Shown here piece by piece: positions 55,966-64,000 of a DNA stretch of 64,000 nt. Location: assembly GCA_963920705.1 (NCBI GenBank), contig OY987239.1:12139004-12203003 (forward strand), given 5' to 3'. Within the stretch, counting starts at the first letter, position 1. Every line of letters starts with the position of its first letter. The stretch is from Odiellus spinosus (taxonomy: Eukaryota > Arthropoda > Arachnida > Opiliones > Phalangiidae). The position numbers and the translations under genes were made by a program. The notes beneath the pieces are model-generated. The model was not told the DNA's origin. It searched no databases and was given only the letters and a program-made list of their open reading frames with translations.

Positions 55966-56992
55966 AGCCTCGTTCATACATAGACCTAAATGAGCTTCGA
56001 TTTCTATAACTGGTTATCAAACCAACGTGAGAAATCAGTTCGTGTTGGTTCGGGCAGCAATTTGGTCAAGTCGCTTTGAAAATAACGAGGCGGGGAGACA
56101 AATTTGCTGATAAATCTTAAAATAACGCGATTAAAATTATATTTTCTGTCAAAATCGAGTTACAAACACTATTTACTAATTAGTTTGAGATAATTATTTA
56201 AAAATTTAAAATTCTGGGCATTTTTTAAAACGACGCTAAGCCTTGGCTCAGGTTAAACCGAACCGTCTTGTCAGTGTCTGAACCAGGGAAGCCTCGTTCA
56301 CACTTGAAGGCAAAATCGGTTCCAAAACCAGTTCGAAGCGTTTTCCGTTTTCCCTGGTTCACACGCTGACAAGACGGTTCGCGGCCGTTCGCCCCGGTTC
56401 GACCTAAGCCAAGGCTTAGCGTCATTTTAAAAAAATGCCCAGAATTTAAAAATTTTAAATAGTTATCTCAAACTAATTAGTAAATCGTGTTTGTAACTCG
56501 TTGGTTAATAATTTTTGACATAAACTTTAATTTTAATCGCGTTATTTTAAGATTTATCAGCGAATTTGTCTCCCCGCCTCGTTATTTTCTTGGCGGATTG
56601 AACCGAAGCGACTTGGCCAAGCTGCTTCCCGAACCAACACGAACTGATTTCTCACGTTGGTTATAGAAATCGAAGCGCATTTAGGTCTATGTATGAACAA
56701 GGAGGATCAGAGAAGGAGAGGAAATGTGGGGCTGCGTTGAGTTAGAGAGAGAAGAGCCAACCTCCCACTCGGGTGGAAAGGGGGGATAGGAAATTCTCGA
56801 GGTAAACTGTTGTCACGTGGTCGCTAGCTAGCGCGTCTCATAAAGGATTCGTTTTACCCACGCGACAACATTTTACCACGAAACGTCTCTACCCCCGTTC
56901 TCCCAGAGTGGGAGTTTAGGCCGACGCAGTAGGAACCGCGCCGTCCCCACATTTCCTCTCCTTCTCTGATCCTCCTTGGTATGAACGAGGCT
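55966..56992. mobile_element. M12: ~740-bp palindrome with a nested M3
   Basis: The outer AGCCTCGTTCATACATAGAC mirrors TCTATGTATGAA...CGAGGCT. Inner arms meet at GACGCTAAGCCTTGGCTCAG and its mirror near 56.3 kb. The minus-strand frame at 56225-56425 lies in the centre and has no recognised motif. Confidence 0.82.
56698..56978. mobile_element. M3 element copy 5 (nested in M12)
   Basis: Complete M3 (CAAGGAGGATCAGAGAAGG ends) with the exact 7-bp duplication GTATGAA. Confidence 0.92.
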
Positions 56993-57548
56993 CTAGAGGC
57001 AACTTTGAGACATAACTCTTGGAAGTTGGAAGGCAACTTCGAGACATCTGTTGTCTCGAAAATTGCTGACTTCAAGATAAAGGAAACGCTATCAACACGA
57101 GGTGAAAACAATTTGTGTGTAACTGAAGATGAAAATATCGAACCTTAACTTAATTCATAAGGGTTGTAGGGGATTTTTTTCCCCCCTCATAGTCATTTTT
57201 TTTTTTCTAGCTTCTATTGGAATTTTTTCTTGGAAATGTATAGCTCTTAAAAAAGCGTTCGTGGGTCTTTATTTATAGTTAGGGTGGTTAGAGTGTCTGA
57301 CCCCTGGCGCCCCTCCGCTATCACCCCTACAGTTTCCCAATTCCAATCCGCTCCCCGTCCTGCTGGGGGCCTTCTTACTTTTCACGTTTCTTCTTTGTAA
57401 ATAGCGATCCTCCGAACCGACATTAAAGTGATTGTAACACCGAAATGGGCTTCAATTTAAGCTACGTTCGCACTGACGAATTCCAATCGATTTTAAAATC
57501 GACGAAATCAAAACAATATTTAAATTGCATAGTTTTTATTAGCGATAT
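56993..57548. other. Spacer
   Basis: GGCAACTTTGAGACA-type motifs occur on both sides of M12 (about 55930 and 56998-57045), so a small local repeat was split by it. No gene seen. Confidence 0.45.
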
Positions 57549-57869
57549 CAGAAGCCGATGAAACCCTCCTTTGAAGTCTACTACTCCAATGTTCGATATA
57601 GCACTCCTCTCTGTATGGGTAAAATTCACAATTTTACGAGTTAGAAGGGGTCCTACTTCATCCCCCCTGTCTACGGAAAATTGGAAATTCTCTCTCTCCA
57701 CAAACGACGACGTTTTTTTGACGAACTCCGAGGCTGCTAGAGATATTCGCTCGAAAACATCTACCGTTAGGAGGCGTACGAATCGCGCCTTTTGAGAATA
57801 ACCCATACAGAGAGGGGTAGACAAGACCCGGGAGTAATAGACTTCAAAGGAGGGTTTCATCGGCTTCTG
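57549..57869. mobile_element. M1 element copy 16
   Basis: M1 with a small internal deletion and the exact 7-bp duplication GCGATAT. Confidence 0.93.
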
Positions 57870-57970
57870 GCGATATCTGTTCATAAATCGATTTGAAATT
57901 GGTTCCCGAAGCAATCAATTCAAGATAAACGGTTTCCCGCGTTCACACGACTCCCGCGTTCACACTAGGA
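57870..57970. repeat. Single relative of the 140-bp repeat
   Basis: TTGGTTCCCGAAGCAATCAA and CGGTTTCCCGCGTTCACACG match parts of the 35.5-36.2 kb unit. Confidence 0.55.
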
Positions 57971-58658
57971 ACTTTTTTTAAAGTTTTTCAAACCTTATAA
58001 AATAATATTTTGAGGTCAAACACAGAGGTCAATTACCAAAATAATATTAACGTTAACTTGAAATCAACATCCAAATCATTTTTAAAGTCTCTAGCGTGAA
58101 GGTAGCTTTATCGTTTGCAATCGCGTCTGATTTCATGTTAAAGATATAACTGGGCCAATATTGAGCGTTACTAGCCCTTAAGGGTCGCGGCCAAATTTCC
58201 TGGAATTGGCCCGGGTGAGTCCCAAATTCGGGGGTGATTCGTAGGGAATAAAGAAACGAATTTTTTGTACTTCGTACAGTGTCTGACGTATGTGAAACTA
58301 GTATTATTTATAATAGTACATTCTGTACTCAAAGCGTGGCCCGCCTAAATTTCAACACTCTCCTCCAATTAAAAAATACCTCGACAGAAAATAAATCCCA
58401 AAGCTGTAGCTGTTCCATTTACAAGGTCCAAGTTTCCCTTTGACCCATCATGGGTGAAGTAATTTTAAGGGTGTGTCTAGCTTGTTATTTTTATCCCAAA
58501 TTCCAAGAATCAAACTGGTCCATTTGAGCCTGAGTTCTTTCTCTCGGGGTAGCTATTTCTTTCAACGCAATGTCCAGGGTGGGTTATTTTTCATTTTATG
58601 ATTTTCAGTAACAAAAAATTCTGTAGAAAATTCACGGAAGAAGATTTTTTGTTAGGCC

Positions 58659-58690
<32 letters not shown>

Positions 58691-59000
58691 GGTAAATTCG
58701 AAGTCTTATGCAGCAACGCGCGCGGGCTTTCGCTCGCTTTTTGCTGGGCCCCAAAATTGAGCTTCGAATGTGGCAGACAGAGAACCGTATTGGGTGAGAA
58801 ATGAATTTATTTTATAGCACGATTCCTATTTCGTAATCGTGGTTTAAACCCCTTTTTTTTTAACAACCACCAAATTCTTACAAGATCACTAGATTTAACC
58901 AACTAACATTCCTAATGTAACACCAAGAAAGCATTGATTTTATTTAGTATACAGAGTAGGATTTTTAATATATTATTTTAAATTGAGAAATATCTAACAT
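57971..59000. other. Spacer
   Basis: No supported gene. AAGCGTGGCCCGCCTAAATT at about 58335 is a dispersed short repeat (also 9.2 and inverted at 15.0 kb). A T-tract lies at 58671-58690. Confidence 0.4.
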
Positions 59001-59002
59001 AG

Positions 59003-59190
59003 CCGCGTTCACATTAGGCCTGTTTCTCTGGAGTCGATTTCTAGATAGGTTTCAACAACCGATAGATGTAGCTTCAATAAATCGATTTATAAAGATATAC
59101 AAAGCCTTGAATAGGAACTAGTCTTTTCTCGAAACTGCTTCGGGAACCAGTTTCGAAGCTACGATAAATCGATTCATATCGATTTGATTT
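59003..59190. repeat. Second single relative of the 140-bp repeat
   Basis: AGCCGCGTTCACATTAGGCC at the left, and GAAACTGCTTCGGGAACCAG (inverse of the repeat core) further right. Confidence 0.55.
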
Positions 59191-59218
59191 TGTTAACTGT
59201 TAGTATAGGTCTATTTAA

Positions 59219-59654
59219 AGGGAGGATGCAACCTAACAACAAGTGATTTTTTTATCGATTCCTTATTGTTTAAATAGGCCTAATCCACTATTTAAAAAAT
59301 TTACAAACAAATATTAAACTAGAAATAAATTTAAAACTTACCCCGAAAATAGGCTTAGTGGGATTCATGGAGATCCTGATTTCCTCGCGTGTCAGGTCTA
59401 GCGACCAATCGCGCGCGACTGTAAGTCTCGCGGAGATCTCGCGTGAACGACGGGCCTTCGCTCATTGGTCGCTAGACCTGACACGGACGCGATTCAGGAT
59501 CTCCACGAATCCCGCTAAGCCTATTTTCAGGGTAAGTTTTAAATTTATTTCTAGTTTAATATTTGTATTGTAAACTTTTTATCGATGGATTAGGCCTATT
59601 TAAACGATAAGGAATCGCTAAAAAAATCACTTGTAATTAGGTTGCATTCTCCCT
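59219..59654. mobile_element. M4 element copy 4
   Basis: Full M4 from AGGGAGGATGCAACCTAAC to CTCCCT between TTAA duplications. Confidence 0.92.
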
Positions 59655-59996
59655 TTAACACCCAAAATGATTTTTTTTTTATTATTTTGGCACCCTGTTG
59701 GTTTCAAGAAACAATCGAATTGTTTATTCGATGGTCTATGTATTATTTAATTTTACGCACCATTTATCACGGATGGTCTGGTACCAGAGACCACGCGTCT
59801 ATTTACCGCCGGTACTGATGTATTTGATTAGTAACAGATGTTTTTATTTTTAGGGGAACGTAATAGACCCCCCCCCCAACCCCCCATATAATTTCGAAAA
59901 TACCTAATAAATCATTAGAAAATGCATCAGATAAAAATAAAGGTGTTGCATTGTAATACCTCGAATTGTCAACAAACACACACATATGGATACTAA
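59655..59996. other. Spacer
   Basis: C-run near 59868 and a short CA run near 59976. No gene. Confidence 0.4.
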
Positions 59997-60333
59997 CAGA
60001 AGCCGATGAAACCCTCCTTTGAAGTCTATTACTCCCTGGTCTTGTCTACCCCTCTGTGTATGGGTTAGTTTCAAAAAGCGCGATTCGTACGCCTCCTAAC
60101 GGTAGATATTATCATAGCGGGAGTTCGTTGAGCGAATATCTCTAGCAGCCTCGGAGTTCGTCCAAAAACGTCGTCGTTTGTGGAGAGAGAGAATTTCCAA
60201 TTTTCCGTAGACAGGGGGGTATGAAGTAGGACCCCTCCGATCTCGGAAAATTGGAAATTTTACCCATACAGAGAGGCGCGCTATATCGAACATTAGAGTA
60301 GTAGACTTCAAAGGAGGGTTTCATCGGCTTCTG
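59997..60333. mobile_element. M1 element copy 17
   Basis: Complete M1 with the exact 7-bp duplication ATACTAA. Confidence 0.93.
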
Positions 60334-60419
60334 ATACTAATCAAATTAGTGAAGAAGAGAACAAAGGTGTTGATAATATTCCTCTAACGGCAAAAATAGT
60401 AGTATATATCGAGCGGAAG

Positions 60420-60545
60420 AATCCAAATAACAGGAGCAAGACAGGGGTGATGACTTTTTTGTTTATTTTTAAGTAATCTGCTATGACGTTTACCTAAGCC
60501 TTTGCTGTTAGTATTAATCTATGGGGCGTTGTTTACTTTTTAAGG
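60420..60545 (+). repeat. M8 dispersed repeat
   Basis: AAGACAGGGGTGATGACTTT, TTTAAGTAATCTGCTATGAC and GGGGCGTTGTTTACTTTTTA match copies at about 9.3, 24.05 and 36.45 kb. Confidence 0.6.
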
Positions 60546-61249
60546 ATTAAGCACCTAAAAATCGAACAAAAGTATGTTTTTCGAAACCACGTTAAAGACT
60601 GTGGCGCCATCTAACTTAACAAATAAGATTTTTCCTAAATATAATTCTTGATAGGCTGGTATGCCCTTTTCTACAAGATGGTGGGATAACAAAATTGGGG
60701 CTTTTAAGGTTGTAAACGTGTGTTTATCCACAGATTATCCATTCCACACCCACTTAGGGAGTGCATGCTTAGTTTACTCTGATTACAGGTATTTTGTAGC
60801 CGAAATTGTGGCCATAATGGCGCGCCGAACTGGCGGTTATCTACTTAGTGTTATTATAAATTTTTTTTTTAAGCTAAGGCATTGCTTGATTTATCAACCA
60901 TGGAGTTATCATCGTGTTTAAAATCATTTCCTAGACGTCCGTTTAGAATATTTTAAAAGGAATTGAAATATGTTTTTTATTTGGAAGGGGGTGGTTTGAA
61001 ATTAATTGAAATAAACCCATAGAATGACTACTTGACCTTATATGAAAATGACTAAAAGATTCTAATGCGAACGCGGCTCTTCAGTGACTGCTATTTAAAA
61101 GGTTATAATTATTTAGGCCCACAATTTTTGGAGTTAAATATCTTTAAACCTAACAAAGTATTGGTCCGATGATCTAGTTTGTCTTACATTATTAACACAA
61201 ACTTAAATTTAAATAAAACTTAAATTCGGTATATTTTCTATTTAGGCTT
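60546..61249. other. Spacer before the satellites
   Basis: An 86-codon open frame at 60661-60921 (MPFSTRWWDNKIGAFKVVN...) is unrecognised. It has no partner exon and no motif, so it is not called as a gene. Confidence 0.4.
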
Positions 61250-62880
61250 ATTTCTGATTTTTCGGAAAATTGCCGATTTGGTGAATTTTGAAAATTAATA
61301 ACTATCTTACTATTGGTCCGATTTTGACCGGGTTTGTCTTATTTTGAAGCTAAAATTGACCTCTACTTATATATACTGGTAACACTAACTTAAGTTTGCA
61401 ATTTTTCTATTTATGAGCAAGTTACATATTTTCGGATAATTGCCGATTTAGTGAACTTTAAAAATTAATAACTATCTTACTATTGGTCCGATTTTGACCG
61501 GGTTTGTCTTATTTTGAAGCTAAAATTGACCTCTACTTATATATACTGGTAACACCAACTTAAGTTTGCAATTTTTCTATTTATGAGCAAGTTACAAATT
61601 TTCGGATAATTACCGATTAGGTGAATTTTGAAAATTAATAACTATCTTACTATTGGTCCGATTTTGACCGGGTTTGTCTTATTTTGAAGCTAAAATTGAC
61701 CTCTACTTATATATACTGGTAACACTAACTTAAGTTTGCAATTTTTCTATTTATGAGCAAGTTACATATTTTCGGATAATTGCCGATTTAGTGAACTTTA
61801 AAAATTAATAACTATCTTACTATTGGTCCGATTTTGACCGGGTTTGTCTTATTTTGAAGCTAAAATTGACCTCTACTTATATATACTGGTAACACCAACT
61901 TAAGTTTGCAATTTTTCTATTTATGAGCAAGTTACATATTTTCGGATAATTGCCGATTTAGTTGACTTTAAAAATTAATAACTATCTTACTATTGGTCCG
62001 ATTTTGACCGGGTTTGTCTTATTTTGAAGCTAAAATTGACCTCTACTTATATATACTGGTAACACCAACTTAAGTTTGCAATTTTTCTATTTATGAGCAA
62101 GTTACATATTTTCGGATAATTGCCGATTTAGTTGACTTTAAAAATTAATAACTATCTTACTATTGGTCCGATTTTGACCGGGTTTGTCTTATTTTGAAGC
62201 TAAAATTGACCTCTACTTATATATACTGGTAACACCAACTTAAGTTTGCAATTTTTCTATTTATGAGCAAGTTACATATTTTCGGATAATTGCCGATTTA
62301 GTTGACTTTAAAAATTAATAACTATCTTACTATTGGTCCGATTTTGACCGGGTTTGTCTTATTTTGAAGCTAAAATTGACCTCTACTTATATATACTGGT
62401 AACACCAACTTAAGTTTGCAATTTTTCTATTTATGAGCAAGTTACATATTTTCGGATAATTGCCGATTTAGTTGACTTTAAAAATTAATAACTATCTTAC
62501 TATTGGTCCGATTTTGACCGGGTTTGTCTTATTTTGAAGCTAAAATTGACCTCTACTTATATATACTGGTAACACCAACTTAAGTTTGCAATTTTTCTAT
62601 TTATGAGCAAGTTACATATTTTCGGATAATTGCCGATTTAGTTGACTTTAAAAATTAATAACTATCTTACTATTGGTCCGATTTTGACCGGGTTTGTCTT
62701 ATTTTGAAGCTAAAATTGACCTATACTTATATATACTGGTAACATCAACTTAAGTTTGCAATTTTTCTATTTATGAGCAAGTTACATATTTTCGGATAAT
62801 TGCCGATTTAGTTGACTTTAAAAATTAATAACTATCTAACTATTGGTCCGATTTTGACCGGGTTTGTCTTATTTTGAAGC
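61250..62880. repeat. 170-bp satellite, about ten units
   Basis: TATTGGTCCGATTTTGACCG recurs every 170 bp (61311, 61481, ... 62841). Inner units are almost identical. The outer units diverge, as expected at array edges. Confidence 0.96.
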
Positions 62881-63518
62881 TTACATTGATTTCTACCATA
62901 ATATAACGATATCAGAAATATAAACATAACTAAAACGTAAGTTAACGAGTTTTTTGTCAATGCAAATAAGTTGAATTCCTACATGAAAGTACCAACTTAA
63001 TTATCTTCATATTTTGACTATTACTACAACAAAACACTAATTACTATTTTAAAATGTGATGGTATATGTTCGGAGTAATCTAAATTAATTATAAAACTAG
63101 TTAATGTTAATGAGTAATTAACTGATAAATTAATTTTAACTTAAAAAGTTTCGAAAAATCAATTTTATAATGAGATTTGTCGACGGTCTGTTTCTAAGCA
63201 CCAAAATTTATTAATTATGGTTTTCAATTTATTATAACTATTATAAACGTGTAGATTAAGTCTGTCCGATTCTATAAATACATAATTTAATTACTTCATT
63301 TGATTTAATTCTGAATTAATTTCAATTAAATTAAAAAATAAAATTGTTAGAATTGTATTTAGGAATATGAAAGTGTTTAATATGAATTTTAAATGATTAA
63401 CTAATATAATTAACTAATACGTTTAAATTAAGTTATTTACTTTAATTACGAGTTAATTAGTATCGTAAAGTAATTAAATTTATATTTTATTTGAATGAAA
63501 CTGACTCTATTGGTAAAA
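62881..63518. other. AT-rich spacer between satellites
   Basis: No gene. It contains diverged TAATTAA-rich sequence resembling the following array. Confidence 0.5.
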
Positions 63519-64000
63519 TATTGTTATTACGTTAAAATTAAAGTAAATTACACTTAATTTAGAGTTAATTACAGTCTTTAAGTAATTAAATTCGACATTA
63601 ACTCTAACGTAACTAATTTAATTACGAAATTAAATTTAAATCTAAGTCAAAATCTGTTTCAGAAAAATGTATTGATAATATGATAGATTTCCTTAACATT
63701 ACGTTAGAATTAAGTGTAATTAACTTTAATGTAGAGTTAATTACAGTCTTTAAGTAATTAAATTCGACATTAACTCTAACGTAACTAATTTAATTACGAA
63801 ATTAAATCTAAATCTAAGTCAAAATCAGTTTCAGAAAAATGTATTGATAATATGTTAGATTTCCTTAACATTACGTTAGAATTAAGTGTAATTAACTTTA
63901 ATGTAGAGTTAATTACAGTCTTTAAGTAATTAAATTCGACATTAACTCTAACGTAACTAATTTAATTACGAAATTAAAGTTAAATCTAAGTCAAAATCAG
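63519..64000. repeat. 172-bp satellite running off the right edge
   Basis: ACGTTA-A-ATTAA blocks lie at 63529, 63701 and 63873, giving a 172-bp period. Units share GAGTTAATTACAGTCTTTAA and AATTCGACATTAACTCTAAC. It is unrelated by eye to the 170-bp array. Confidence 0.9.

Noticed and set aside
60661-60921. 86-codon frame MPFSTRWWDNK...
   Set aside because: No motif, no partner exon and no start context. Kept only as a note in the spacer entry.

Overview
This is a multi-exon, AT-rich animal sequence, most likely from an arthropod. Introns have clean GT-AG borders. Short interstitial runs of TTAGG, the usual arthropod telomere motif, occur at several places. The central genes look like divergent ionotropic receptors (IRs), a protostome branch of the ionotropic glutamate receptor superfamily. 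No rRNA, tRNA, CRISPR array or prokaryotic feature was recognised.

Layout. (1) At 1-8.2 kb two related coiled-coil genes face away from each other. A minus-strand gene runs off the left edge and has a long tandem-repeat N-terminus. A two-exon plus-strand gene (5407-7819) takes its stop codon from an inserted transposable element. (2) At 10.7-16.7 kb lies a seven-exon class A (rhodopsin-like) GPCR with a very long third intracellular loop. (3) At 20.6-48.7 kb there is a tandem array of four IR-like genes (here A, B, C, D), all on the plus strand. Each has eight exons with identical intron phases and nearly identical exon lengths. A, C and D are intact on paper (431, 439 and 439 residues). B is broken in exon 5 by a 2.8-kb insertion. 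A fifth copy survives only as exon 1, with TAG where the others have ATG. (4) From 48.7 kb to the right edge I see no convincing gene, only satellites, palindromes and transposable-element relics. It ends in two different arrays with near-nucleosomal periods of about 170 and 172 bp.

Non-autonomous elements dominate the window. I use working names. M1 (about 335 bp, 17 copies), M2 (about 417 bp, 3 copies), M3 (about 290 bp, 5 copies), M7, M11 and M15 have different terminal repeats and unrelated interiors. Nearly all copies are nevertheless flanked by 7-bp target-site duplications (TSDs). M4 and M13 sit in TTAA. Fold-back elements (FB1, FB3) begin GGT, end ACC, have about 8-bp TSDs and carry TTAGG repeats. 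Minisatellites (20, 21, 23, 37, 40 bp) have grown from short seeds, often next to the IR genes.

The elements also affect the genes. M1 copies crowd the introns of every multi-exon gene. M3 supplies the pyrimidine tract of an IR splice acceptor. M4 supplies the stop codon of the coiled-coil gene. Several findings turn on these exaptations and on the shared 7-bp TSD.
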